From JACDAN01 sp963847235 (lineage in GTDB: Bacteria > Actinomycetota > Thermoleophilia > Gaiellales > Gaiellaceae), in the NCBI GenBank assembly GCA_963847235.1, contig CAWJYU010000024.1:85682-149681 (forward strand): a stretch of 64,000 nt of DNA, read 5' to 3'. This document shows, piece after piece, positions 50,686 through 59,564 of this stretch. The translations under genes and the position numbers were made by a program. Numbering within the stretch: the stretch's first letter is position 1; each line of letters starts with the position of its first letter. The notes beneath the pieces are model-generated. The model was given only the letters and a program-made list of their open reading frames with translations, was not told where the DNA came from and did no database searches.

Positions 50686-51707
50686 ATGGCCGGCGCTCCG
50701 CTCACCACGGTCGTCGGGAGCTATCCGCAGCCTGACTGGCTGATCGACCGCGAGCGGCTCGGGGACCGGCTGCCGCCGCGCGTCCGTGCACGCGAGCTCT
50801 GGCGGGTCGCGGAGCCGCTGCTCGAGGAAGCGCAGGACGACGCGACCGGCTCGCCGTCCAGGACATGGAGCGCGCCGGCGTCGACGTGATCACCGACGGG
50901 GAGATGCGGCGCGAGAGCTACTCCAACCACTTCGCGACGGCGCTCGAGGGGATCGACCTGGACGAGCCCGGCGTCGCCCTCGACCGCACAGGTCACGAGA
51001 ATCCGGTCCCGCGGGTGGTCGGGCCGATCTCCCGTCGGGAGCCGGTGGAGGTTCGCGACGTCGAGCTCCTCCGCTCCATCACCGACCGCCGGATCAAGAT
51101 CACGGTTCCCGGGCCGTTCACGATGACCCAGCAGGCGCAGAACGACCACTACCCCGACGAGCGCAGCCTGGCTTTCGCCTACGCGGATGCAGTCAACGAG
51201 GAGTTGCGAGACCTGAAGGCGGCGGGCGCCGACGTGGTGCAGATCGACGAGCCGTACCTCCAGGCGCGTCCCGACCCGGCTCGGGAGTACGCGGTCGAGG
51301 CGATCGACCGGGCCCTCGACGGCATCGAAGGCGACACGGTGCTCCACACCTGCTTCGGCTATGCACACATCGTCCACGACCGGCCCTCCGGCTACCCGTT
51401 CCTCCGCGAGCTGAACGAGTGCGCTGCGACGCATCTCTCGTTGGAGGCGGCTCAGCCGGACCTCGACCCCGAAGTGCTCCGCGAGCTGCCGGACAAGAGG
51501 ATCGTCCTCGGCGTCCTCGACCTCGGCTCGAGTCAGGCCGAGACGCCGGAGGTCGTCGCCGGCCGGATCCGCCGCGCGCTGGAGGTCGTCCAGCCCGAGC
51601 GGCTCGTCGTCGCGCCCGACTGCGGGATGAAGTACCTGCCGCGCGACCTGGCGTTCCGCAAGCTGCAAGCGATGGTCGAGGGTGCGAGGCTGGCGGCGGA
51701 TGACTGA
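50686..51707 (+). CDS. MetE-like (cobalamin-independent methionine synthase C-terminal domain) protein, one frameshift
   Basis: ATG 50686 gives MAGAPLTTVVGSYPQPDWLIDRERLGDRL. A one-base change near 50850 joins it to LAVQDMERAGVDVITDGEMRRESYSNHF. Zinc ligands are visible in VLHTCFGYAH and VVAPDCGMKYL, as in MetE and in epoxyalkane:coenzyme M transferase. Corrected length is about 340 residues, only the catalytic half of MetE. It starts a five-gene operon with CoA and glutathione enzymes, so a methyl- or thiol-transfer role in catabolism is possible (inference). Confidence 0.85.
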
Positions 51708-52428
51708 CCGGCCCGTCAGCCGGATCTCGCAGGCCTACGCCGACAGGGTCGAGGTACGGGGGCGAGATCTCACCGGCGACCTCATGGGCCGGCTGACCTT
51801 CACCGAGTACTTCCACCTGCTGCTCACCGGCGAGGAGCCCACCCAAGAGCAGCGCTTCTTCCTCGACCTCCTGCTCGTGTCGATCGCCGAGCACGGGATG
51901 ATGCCGACCAACGTCGCCGCCCGGATGACGCTCGCCGCCGACCCGGACTCGCTCCAGGGCGCGGTCGCGGCCGGCATCCTCGGCGCCGGCCCGGTCGTGC
52001 TCGGCACCGCGGAGGAGTGCGCCAACCTGCTGCAGGACGCGGAGCCGCGGGAGGCTGTGCGCCGCATCCGCGACGCCGGCGGGAAGGTGCCGGGCTTCGG
52101 CCATCCGGTCCATACCCCGGTCGATCCGCGGGCCGAGCGGATCCTCGAGCTGGCAGACGCCCGCGGTGTGAGCGGCGCGCATGTGGCGCGCGCCCGGCAG
52201 GTCCGCGACGCCGTCGCCGAGCTGTGGGACCGACCCCTGACGATGAACGTCGCCATGCCGATGGCGGCCGTGATGCTCGACCTGGGCTACCAGTCCTCGG
52301 CCGTCAAGGCAGTCCCGATCCTGGCGCGAACCGCCGGCCTGCTGGCGCACCTTGCCGAGGAGAGGGAGCAGCCGATCGGCCTCCGGCTGGGTCAGGCCGC
52401 GGAGGAGGCGGTCGAGTACGAGCGCTGA
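51700..52428 (+). CDS. Citrate-synthase-like / citryl-CoA lyase protein
   Basis: The 242-residue protein is much shorter than citrate synthase (about 430). It reads SRISQAYADRVEVRGRDLTGDLMGRLTFTEYFHLLLTGEEPT, VPGFGHPVHTPVDPRAERILELA and PMAAVMLDLGY, which correspond to the CoA and substrate sites of citryl-CoA lyase-type members. It probably catalyses a C-C bond cleavage or formation on a CoA thioester. It overlaps the MetE-like gene by 8 bases. Confidence 0.85.
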   Translation: MTDRPVSRISQAYADRVEVRGRDLTGDLMGRLTFTEYFHLLLTGEEPTQEQRFFLDLLLVSIAEHGMMPTNVAARMTLAADPDSLQGAVAAGILGAGPVVLGTAEECANLLQDAEPREAVRRIRDAGGKVPGFGHPVHTPVDPRAERILELADARGVSGAHVARARQVRDAVAELWDRPLTMNVAMPMAAVMLDLGYQSSAVKAVPILARTAGLLAHLAEEREQPIGLRLGQAAEEAVEYER

Positions 52429-52429
52429 C

Positions 52430-53683
52430 GTGGAGACGCGGCCCTGGGACGAGCAGCTCGCGCTCGACGCCGAGAGCTACCGCGCCCAGCTGGCGTACCT
52501 CCTCGAGCGCTCGCCGTTCTACCGCGCGAAGCTCGGCACGCAGGTCAGCGACAGGCTCGCCGACATCGCGCAGCTGCCGCTGACGGAGAAGGCCGAGCTG
52601 CGGGAGACCGTGACGCCGGAGAGCCCGTTCGGCGCCCACTTCTGCGCCGAGCCGTCCGAGCTCGTCCGGATCTACTCCACGAGCGGCACGACCGGGACGC
52701 CCAGCTACATCCCGCTCACAGCCGGCGACCTCGACAACTGGGTGGCCGGCTCTGCACGCAGCTATGCGGCGTCCGGCATCGCCCCCGGCCAGCGCATCGC
52801 CTCGACCTACAACGCTGGACCGTTCGTGGCGGGTGCGGCGCTCGGCGCCTTCGAGCGCCTCGGGCTCACGCACATTCCCGTCGGCACCGGGAACACGGAG
52901 CGGCTGGTGCGCGCGGTCGAGCTGCTGCGGCCCGAGGCGGTGGTGCTCACTCCGTCCTACGCGGCGCACCTCGCCGAGAGCTTCGACCTCCGGGGCTCGA
53001 GCGTTGCACGTGTTCTGGTCGCGGGTGAGCCGGGCGGCGGCGAGCCGGCGTTTCGCGCGAAGCTCGAGGACGGCTGGGGCGCCAAGGTCACCGAAGCGAT
53101 GGGGATCGGCGACATCGGCGTGTCGCTTTGGGGCGAGTGCGAGGAGCAGGACGGCATGCACCTCGGTGCGCGCGGCTTCGTCCACGCCGAGCTGATCGAC
53201 CCCGACACCGGCGAGGCGCTGGAGGTCGACGACGGCGCCCAGGGCGAGCTCGTCCTCACGCATCTCGAGCACCGAGCCGCGCCGCTCCTCCGCTTCCGCA
53301 CCCGGGACCATGTCGAGGTCCGGACGAGCCCGTGCCGGTGCGGCCGCACCGGGCCGCGGATCCGCTGCCTCGGCCGGACCGACGACATGCTGATCGTCCG
53401 CGGCGTGAACGTCTTCCCCTCCGCGGTCCGCGACGTCGTCAGCGGGTTCGCGCCGGCGGTGAGCGGCCACGTCCGAGTCAGGCCGCCGTCGGTGGGCGTC
53501 AAGCAGGAGCCGCCGCTGCCGGTCTCCGTCGAACTTGCGCAGAACGCAGCGCCGGACCCGACACTCGCTGACGCGATTCGCGAGAAACTGCGCAGCGTGC
53601 TGGTCATCCAAACACGTGTCGACCTCGTACCGTGGGGCAGCTTGGCGCGCAGCGAGTACAAGTCGGAGCTGATCGAGCGGTGA
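52430..53683 (+). CDS. Phenylacetate-CoA-ligase-family AMP-forming ligase
   Basis: The protein is 417 residues. The nucleotide loop is YSTSGTTGTPSYIPLT, later TEAMGIGDIGVSLWGECEEQDGMH, GELVLTHLEHRAAPLLRFRTRDHVEV with a CRCGRTGPRI zinc-like knuckle, and GRTDDMLIVRGVNVFPSAVRDVV, all PaaK hallmarks. It activates an aromatic or other carboxylic acid to its CoA ester. GTG 52430 follows the lyase stop by one base; its own stop overlaps the VOC gene (GTGA). Confidence 0.9.
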   Translation: METRPWDEQLALDAESYRAQLAYLLERSPFYRAKLGTQVSDRLADIAQLPLTEKAELRETVTPESPFGAHFCAEPSELVRIYSTSGTTGTPSYIPLTAGDLDNWVAGSARSYAASGIAPGQRIASTYNAGPFVAGAALGAFERLGLTHIPVGTGNTERLVRAVELLRPEAVVLTPSYAAHLAESFDLRGSSVARVLVAGEPGGGEPAFRAKLEDGWGAKVTEAMGIGDIGVSLWGECEEQDGMHLGARGFVHAELIDPDTGEALEVDDGAQGELVLTHLEHRAAPLLRFRTRDHVEVRTSPCRCGRTGPRIRCLGRTDDMLIVRGVNVFPSAVRDVVSGFAPAVSGHVRVRPPSVGVKQEPPLPVSVELAQNAAPDPTLADAIREKLRSVLVIQTRVDLVPWGSLARSEYKSELIER

Positions 53684-54261
53684 GGAAGCTCCAGAGCCAG
53701 GGCGTCCACCACATCACGCTCGTCGGCGCCGACCGGCAGACGTCGATCGACTTCTGGGAGGGCGTGCTCGGGATGCCGTTCGTCTTCGACCAGCCGAACC
53801 TGGACAACGAGTCGGAGAGCCACCTCTACTTCGACCCCGGCGACGGGCGGCTGATCACCGTCTTCACGAACGAGGAGCGGAAGCCGGACCCGACGCGCAC
53901 CTCGACGGACATCGGCGCCGTCCACCACATCGCCTTCGCCGTCTCGCAGGCGACCTTCTGGCAGGCGGTGGAGCGGCTCGACGAGCGCGGGGTCCGCCAC
54001 AGCGGGGTCAAGGACCGCGGCTTCATGGACTCGATCTACTTCGAGGATCCGCTCGGCCTCCTGATCGAGCTCGCCTCGTACCGGTTCGAGCCGCCGTTCG
54101 GCTTCACGCACGCCGACGTGCTGCTCGAGGCGCACAAGCTGAGAGTCGAACGAGGCGACTACAACATCGACAAGGAACACCTCGCGGACGCAATCGAGAT
54201 GCTCGTCGGGCGATCACGGGCGTCGCTCTCGCAGGACCGATCGCCGAAGGATCCCTACTAG
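53680..54261 (+). CDS. VOC-family dioxygenase-like protein
   Basis: The protein is 193 residues: QGVHHITLVGADRQTSIDFWEGVLGMPFVFDQPN, GAVHHIAFAVSQATFWQAVERLDERG and SIYFEDPLGLLIELASY. These supply the His, His and Glu of a VOC metal site. It resembles type I extradiol dioxygenase/glyoxalase relatives such as the ring-cleaving MhqO type. It is coupled to the CoA ligase by GTGA. Confidence 0.86.
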   Translation: MRKLQSQGVHHITLVGADRQTSIDFWEGVLGMPFVFDQPNLDNESESHLYFDPGDGRLITVFTNEERKPDPTRTSTDIGAVHHIAFAVSQATFWQAVERLDERGVRHSGVKDRGFMDSIYFEDPLGLLIELASYRFEPPFGFTHADVLLEAHKLRVERGDYNIDKEHLADAIEMLVGRSRASLSQDRSPKDPY

Positions 54262-54273
54262 GAGGAGGATCAA

Positions 54274-54969
54274 GTGGCCACGAACACGCTGAACATCCTG
54301 AAGCCGAGCGTGAACAACCTGACCGTTCGGATCTTCGTTCGGGCGGCCGGGCTCGACTTCGAGGAGCAGGACGTGTGGGGCAAGAAGCCCGAGTACCTGG
54401 GGAACTACCCGGCTCAGCTGACGCCGATGCTCGAGGAGGAAGGGCTGCCGAGGGGCGCGCTCGGAGAGAGCTGCGCGATCATGGCCTACCTCTGCAACAA
54501 GCACGGCCTCGACCAGTTCTATCCCTCTGACCCGGGGAAGCGGGCGATGGTCGACAACGCGATGTTCTACTTGATCGGCACCTTCTATCCGCTGCTCACG
54601 CGGGCGACGTATCCGGCGCTGGGCTTCCCGCAGTACCCGGGAGAGGTCGCGACGTCGGAGGCCGACGATGCGATGAAGGAGAAGGCCCAGCAGGACGCAG
54701 AGGCTGCTCTGGCCGAGCCGCTCGAGGTCTACAACACGTTCTTCCTCGCCGGGCAGCCGTTCATCGGCGGAGACTCGCCCTCGATCGCCGACTTCCGTTT
54801 CGCGGCGACGCTCGAGTTCCTCCGCGCGATCGACTACGACTTCCCGGCCTGGGCGGAGGAGTACATGAGCCGAATGGAGGAGACGCTCGGCGACGCGTAC
54901 TCGGAGCCGGTCGCAGACGTTCGCGGCTACATCGACCACGTGAAGTCACAGGCGGCGGCGCCGGCATAA
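54274..54969 (+). CDS. Glutathione S-transferase-like protein
   Basis: The protein is 231 residues: thioredoxin-fold N-terminus LNILKPSVNNLTVRIFVRAAGLDFEEQDVW and LGESCAIMAYLCNKHG (the ES-x-AI glutathione motif), then a helical C-terminal domain with FIGGDSPSIADFRFAATLEFL. Most actinobacteria lack glutathione, so another thiol may be used. GTG 54274 has AGGAGGATCA upstream. Last gene of the operon. Confidence 0.88.
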   Translation: MATNTLNILKPSVNNLTVRIFVRAAGLDFEEQDVWGKKPEYLGNYPAQLTPMLEEEGLPRGALGESCAIMAYLCNKHGLDQFYPSDPGKRAMVDNAMFYLIGTFYPLLTRATYPALGFPQYPGEVATSEADDAMKEKAQQDAEAALAEPLEVYNTFFLAGQPFIGGDSPSIADFRFAATLEFLRAIDYDFPAWAEEYMSRMEETLGDAYSEPVADVRGYIDHVKSQAAAPA

Positions 54970-55046
54970 CGGCCGTCGGCGGGGCCGAAAAGAGTGGGGT
55001 CAGCCCTACCACCGAACCCCGCGCGCCGTGCGACCATTCGGGTCTG

Positions 55047-55397
55047 GTGACAACGTTTCTCGTCGTCGACGATCATCCGACCTTTCGGAGGACCGCGCGG
55101 GTGCTTCTGGAAAGCGAAGGCTATGAGGTCGTCGGGGAGGCCGCCGACGGCGCTGCGGCGCTCGAGGCGGCGGCGTCCTTGCGCCCGGACGCCGTGCTGC
55201 TCGACATCTACCTCCCGGACCTCAGCGGGTTCGAGGTCGCGGCCGCGCTGACGTCGAACGGCAACCCGGCGACGATCGTGCTGACTTCGAGCCGAGACTC
55301 GGGCGAGTTCGGCAACCTGGTCGAGCAGAGCGGCGCGCGCGGGTTCATCTCGAAGGCCGAGCTCTCCGGGCCCGCACTCGCCGCGCTGTTGGAATGA
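55047..55397 (+). CDS. Single-domain response regulator
   Basis: The protein is 116 residues, one receiver domain with FLVVDDHPTFRRTARVLLES, the phosphoacceptor Asp near residue 52 in VLLDIYLPDLSGF, VLTSSRD and the conserved Lys in GFISKAEL. No output domain. Its stop overlaps the histidine-kinase start (ATGA), so the two are cotranslated. Confidence 0.92.
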   Translation: MTTFLVVDDHPTFRRTARVLLESEGYEVVGEAADGAAALEAAASLRPDAVLLDIYLPDLSGFEVAAALTSNGNPATIVLTSSRDSGEFGNLVEQSGARGFISKAELSGPALAALLE

Positions 55398-57955
55398 CGG
55401 CCACGACGCGCCTCTGGCTTGTCGTCGCTCCCGCAGCGATTGCGGTCGGTGCGGCGTCCTCGGCGCTCATGTTCTTCAGCGATCACGCAGATGTCCCGCG
55501 GCTCCAGGCCGTGCTCATCGCGCTCACCGGCGGCTCGTTCATCGTGGCCGGCCTGATTGCCCGAACTCGCCGGCCGTCGAACCGCACCGGTCTTTTGCTG
55601 ATCGCAGTCGGATTCGCGTGGTTCGTGAGCAGCGGGCTGATGGGCGCGAACGATTCTCTGCTCTGGACGATCGGCCTCTCGCTCAGCGCGATCCCGGCCG
55701 GGTTCCTGATTCATCTCCTTATCGCCTATCCGAGCGGGCGGCTTCAGTCGGGCTGGGAGCGAGGCGTCGTCGCGACCGGCTACGTCCTCGTCTCCGTCGC
55801 GCACTTCGTTCATATCCCGGTCGACGAGGACCCGTTCTCGTGCGCGGACGAGCGGTGTCCGGACAACGCCTTCCTCATCCGGAACGACGAGACGCTCCAG
55901 CTCCTCACGGTCTCGGTGATTCAGATCCTCGCCGTCGCGTACCTGCTGGCCGTCGTCGTGACCCTCGTGGGCCGCTGGCGCCACTCGAGCCCGGCGGCAC
56001 AGCGGGCGCTCGCGCCCGTGCTGCTCGCGGGCGCTGCGACGCTGTTGCTCTTCGCGATCAGCGTCGGCGCCCAGCCGTTCTCGCAGACCGTTGCCGAGGT
56101 CAGCGGCTGGGTCGCCTCGCTCGTGCTGATCGGCGTCCCGTTCCTTTTCCTCGTCGGCCTCCTCGAGAGTCGCCTCGCGCGTGCGGACATCACCCGAGTC
56201 CTGGCGGAGCAGCCCGTCGGCGGGGTGCAGGAACGGATCCGCGATCTGCTTCGCGACCCGACCGCCGAGCTGCTCTACGCGTGCGCCGAGCCGACGAGGG
56301 GGTACGTCGACGTGGACGGCAACCCGCGCGAGGCGCTCGCCGAGCCGGGCCGCGCAATCACCGTGATCGAGCGGGAAGGGCGTCCGCTGGCGGCGATGGT
56401 GCACGACGAGATGCTCCTCGAGGAGCCCGAGCTGCTCGAGCAGGTGGCGGCGGCGGTCGGGCTCGAGGTCGAGCGGGACCAGAACCTGTTCGCGCTGCAG
56501 GCAAGCGAGCGCCGCAGCCGCGCGTTGCTGGAGGCACTGCCGGACAAGATCTTCCGGATCAGCGAAGACGGGATCATCCTGGACATCCAGGAGAACCTGT
56601 CCGGGCCCTCGGCCGGGGTCGAGGTGGGGTCGAGCGTGTACGACGGGCCGGCGTCGAACGAGGTCACGGATCGGGTGATGGCCGCGGGCAGGCTGGCGCT
56701 CGCGACGGGCGAGCTGCAAACGCTCGAGTGGTCGGCCGAGCTCGCCGGGGACTTGCGCCACGCCGAAGGTCGCTTCATCCCGAGCGGGGACAAGGAGTTC
56801 ATCATGCTCATCCGCGACGTCACCGATCGCAAGCGGCAGGAGGTGGAGCAGGCGGCGCTCCACCGCGTGGCCCTCGCCGTGGCCAGCGAGGCGCGCCCCG
56901 AGCAGATCTTCGACCTGGTCTCCGAGGAGATCGCCCGCGTGCTCGCCGCACATACGACGAACCTGATCCGCTACGAGGCCGGCCGCCGAGAGGCGCTGAT
57001 CGTCGGTGGCTGGCGGAAGCCGGGCGCCGTCGGGTACCCGATCGGAGAGCGCTATCCGCTGGAGGGGACCGCGTCGGAAGCCGTGATGAAGACCGGCCGG
57101 CCGGTCCGCCGCGAGCGGGATGACGAGGCCATGCCGGCCTGGGTAGTCGAGGAGATGCAGGTCCTGGACGTCAATTCGCTCGTCGCCGCGCCGATCGCGC
57201 TGACTGGCCGGCCATGGGGTGCTGCCATTGCGACGCTCACCCCGCCGCACTCGTTCCCGCGTGGAGCCGAGGAGCGGCTCAGCGCCTTCACGCGCCTCGT
57301 CTCCCTGGCGCTCGCGAACGAGGAAGCGCGCAGGGAGCTGGCGGCCTCGCGCGCCCGCCTGGTCTCGGCCGGCGACAAGGAGCGGCGCCGGCTAGAGCGG
57401 AACCTCCACGACGGAGCGCAGCAGCGCCTCGTCTCCGTGTCGGTCGCGCTCCGGCTGGCGAAGACGAAGCTGGACAAGGCGGAATCGGACCAGGCAATGG
57501 AGCTCCTGGCGGAGGCGAACAACGAGCTTGGCCTCGCGCTCGAGGAGCTTCGGGAGCTCGCCCGCGGGATCCACCCGGCGGTGCTCACCGAGCGGGGTCT
57601 CGGTCCAGCACTCGCCTCGCTCGCCGACCGGGCACCCGTTCCTGTCGACGTCGAGGGACTGCCCGAGGAACGGCTCCCCGGCCAGGTGGAGGCCGCGGCG
57701 TACTACGTGGTCTCCGAAGCGCTCGCCAACATCGCCAAGTACGCCGACGCGAGCTCGGTGAGCGTCCGGGTCGCACGGGAGAACGGACGCGCCGTCGTCG
57801 AGGTCGTCGACGACGGCGTCGGCGGCGCCAACCCGAGGCTCGGATCGGGGCTGCACGGGCTCACCGACAGGGTCGAGGCGCTCGACGGTCACCTGCGGAT
57901 CAAGAGCCCGCCGGGCGTCGGGACGACGATCCGGGCCGAGATTCCCGTCGACTAG
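55394..57955 (+). CDS. Membrane sensor histidine kinase (NarL-class) with PAS and GAF domains
   Basis: The protein is 853 residues. Residues 1-270 hold about eight helices. A PAS-like region follows near 370-480 (ALLEALPDKIFRISEDGIILDI...IMLIRDVTDRK), then a GAF domain (about 490-640), then a HisKA_3 dimerisation helix with the H-box ERNLHDGAQQRLVS (His near 672) and a HATPase with EALANIAKYA, VVDDGVGGAN and GSGLHGLTDRVEALDG. It autophosphorylates and probably signals to the receiver upstream and the fused receiver downstream. Confidence 0.92.
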   Translation: MTATTRLWLVVAPAAIAVGAASSALMFFSDHADVPRLQAVLIALTGGSFIVAGLIARTRRPSNRTGLLLIAVGFAWFVSSGLMGANDSLLWTIGLSLSAIPAGFLIHLLIAYPSGRLQSGWERGVVATGYVLVSVAHFVHIPVDEDPFSCADERCPDNAFLIRNDETLQLLTVSVIQILAVAYLLAVVVTLVGRWRHSSPAAQRALAPVLLAGAATLLLFAISVGAQPFSQTVAEVSGWVASLVLIGVPFLFLVGLLESRLARADITRVLAEQPVGGVQERIRDLLRDPTAELLYACAEPTRGYVDVDGNPREALAEPGRAITVIEREGRPLAAMVHDEMLLEEPELLEQVAAAVGLEVERDQNLFALQASERRSRALLEALPDKIFRISEDGIILDIQENLSGPSAGVEVGSSVYDGPASNEVTDRVMAAGRLALATGELQTLEWSAELAGDLRHAEGRFIPSGDKEFIMLIRDVTDRKRQEVEQAALHRVALAVASEARPEQIFDLVSEEIARVLAAHTTNLIRYEAGRREALIVGGWRKPGAVGYPIGERYPLEGTASEAVMKTGRPVRRERDDEAMPAWVVEEMQVLDVNSLVAAPIALTGRPWGAAIATLTPPHSFPRGAEERLSAFTRLVSLALANEEARRELAASRARLVSAGDKERRRLERNLHDGAQQRLVSVSVALRLAKTKLDKAESDQAMELLAEANNELGLALEELRELARGIHPAVLTERGLGPALASLADRAPVPVDVEGLPEERLPGQVEAAAYYVVSEALANIAKYADASSVSVRVARENGRAVVEVVDDGVGGANPRLGSGLHGLTDRVEALDGHLRIKSPPGVGTTIRAEIPVD

Positions 57956-57962
57956 TCGTCCG

Positions 57963-59213
57963 GTGTCGGCGCTTCCCACCGGAACAGTCACCTTTCTCTT
58001 CACCGACATCGAAGACTCGACCGGGCTCGTGCTGGAGCTTGGCGACGCCTACGGACAGGTGATCTCGCTGCACCGCCGGATGGTCAGGGAGGCCGTTGAC
58101 GAGCGTGGCGGCCACGTCATCGACTCCCGCGGAGACGAGTGCTTCCTGGCCTTCGATCGAGAACACGATGCGGTCGAGGCGGCGGTTGCGATCCAGCGCA
58201 GGCACGAGTCCCACCGCTGGCCCGGCGACCGGAACGTGCGAGTGCGGATCGGAATCCACACCGGCCGGCCGACGATCGAGGAGGACGACTACGTCGGGAT
58301 CGACGTCCACCACGTGGCCCGGCTCTGCTCCGCCGGCCACGGCGGCCAGGTGCTCCTCTCCGGGACAACGGTTGAAGCGCTCGATGGGGTGTCGGTCAAG
58401 GACCTCGGCGAGCACGAGCTGAAGGGCCTCCAGGGCCCGGAGCGCATCTACCAGCTCGAGCGCGCCGACGCGACCGGCGACTTCCCCGCGCTGCGGCTGG
58501 TCAACGGGCCCGGCGCCGACGCCCAGGCGGAGCCCGTCGGCCGCCAGCCTGCGAAGGCTCATCATCCGCTTCGCGTCGCGCTCGCCGACGACGCGGTGCT
58601 GCTCCGCGAGGGAATGGCCCGTCTGCTGGGTGAGGCGGGCTTCGAGATCGTCGGCCAGTCCGGCACGGCCGACGATTTGATGCTGAAGGTGCGTAGCTAC
58701 GCGCCGGACGTCGCGATCGTCGACATTCGCATGCCGCCGACGCAGACGGACGAGGGGCTCCAGGCCGCGCGGGAGATCCGGGCAAAGCATCCCGACGTCG
58801 GCGTGCTGGTCCTCTCGCAGCACGTCGAGCCCGAGTACGCGATGGAGCTGCTGGCCGAGAGCGCGGAAGGCGTCGGCTACCTGCTCAAGGACCGGGTCTC
58901 CGACATCGACGAGTTCGCGGCCGCCGTCCGCCGGGTTGCGGAGGGCGGCTCGGCGCTCGATCCAACCCTGGTGCGACAGCTTGTGGGACGACGGCGCACG
59001 CGCGGCCCGCTGGACGACCTGACGCCGCGGGAGCGCGAGGTGCTGGAGCTGATGGCGGAAGGCCGCTCGAACCAGGCGATCGGCGAGCGCCTGTTCATCA
59101 CGGCCAGGGCGGTCGAGAAGCACACCACGAGCATCTTCCGCAAGCTCGGGCTCGCGCCGGCGCTCGAGGATCACCGCCGCGTGCTGGCCGTGCTCGCCTT
59201 CCTACAGAACTAG
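57963..59213 (+). CDS. Class III cyclase fused to a NarL-type response regulator
   Basis: The protein is 416 residues. Residues about 1-165 are a class III nucleotide cyclase domain with metal aspartates in FLFTDIEDST and DSRGDECFLAF. Residues about 200-320 are a receiver (VALADDAVLLREGMARLL, phospho-Asp in VAIVDIRMP, Lys in YLLKDRV). Residues 345-410 are a LuxR helix-turn-helix (LTPREREVLELMAEGRSNQAIGERLFITARAVEKHTTSIFRKLGL). It should couple kinase signalling to both transcription and cAMP/cGMP synthesis. GTG start 7 bases after the kinase stop. Confidence 0.92.
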   Translation: MSALPTGTVTFLFTDIEDSTGLVLELGDAYGQVISLHRRMVREAVDERGGHVIDSRGDECFLAFDREHDAVEAAVAIQRRHESHRWPGDRNVRVRIGIHTGRPTIEEDDYVGIDVHHVARLCSAGHGGQVLLSGTTVEALDGVSVKDLGEHELKGLQGPERIYQLERADATGDFPALRLVNGPGADAQAEPVGRQPAKAHHPLRVALADDAVLLREGMARLLGEAGFEIVGQSGTADDLMLKVRSYAPDVAIVDIRMPPTQTDEGLQAAREIRAKHPDVGVLVLSQHVEPEYAMELLAESAEGVGYLLKDRVSDIDEFAAAVRRVAEGGSALDPTLVRQLVGRRRTRGPLDDLTPREREVLELMAEGRSNQAIGERLFITARAVEKHTTSIFRKLGLAPALEDHRRVLAVLAFLQN

Positions 59214-59234
59214 CAAGTCGAGGCTCGCGGCGCT

Positions 59235-59250
59235 GTGGGGCTAGCCCCAC
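59235..59250. promoter_or_regulatory. 16-bp perfect palindrome upstream of the MMPL operon
   Basis: GTGGGGCTAGCCCCAC is perfectly symmetric. It lies between the LuxR-type regulator stop and the small gene/MMPL pair, a good candidate operator for that regulator. Confidence 0.55.
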
Positions 59251-59333
59251 CTTCAGACGCCTGCTGGCCACATTCCCGTCCGAGCCGCCCGTCGCCAGCC
59301 TGGAAGCGTCAACTTCCGCAAAGGAGACGCATC

Positions 59334-59564
59334 GTGTCACCCACCGCAACGCATTGGAGAGAACTGGCGCGGAGGACGGGAGACGGCGTCGAGGCGGCGC
59401 TGCTCTGGGACGAATCGGTCCGCCGCGTGAAGGTCACCGTCAGCGACGACCGGCTTTGCCACCACATCGACTTCGACGTCGGCGGTGCGGGAGAGCTGAG
59501 CGCGTTCGCGGCGCAGTTCGCGGCGGCGGCGAGCCCGCTGGAGGAGAGGAGGACGCATGACTGA
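59334..59564 (+). CDS. Small conserved-looking protein ahead of the MMPL transporter
   Basis: The protein is 76 residues: HWRELARRTGDGVEAALLWDESVRRVKVTVSDDRLCHHIDFDVGGAGELSAFAAQFAAAAS, an alpha-beta pattern with no membrane segment. GTG 59334 has AAAGGAGA upstream and the gene overlaps the transporter start by 8 bases, so it is cotranslated. No family recognised. Confidence 0.7.
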   Translation: MSPTATHWRELARRTGDGVEAALLWDESVRRVKVTVSDDRLCHHIDFDVGGAGELSAFAAQFAAAASPLEERRTHD

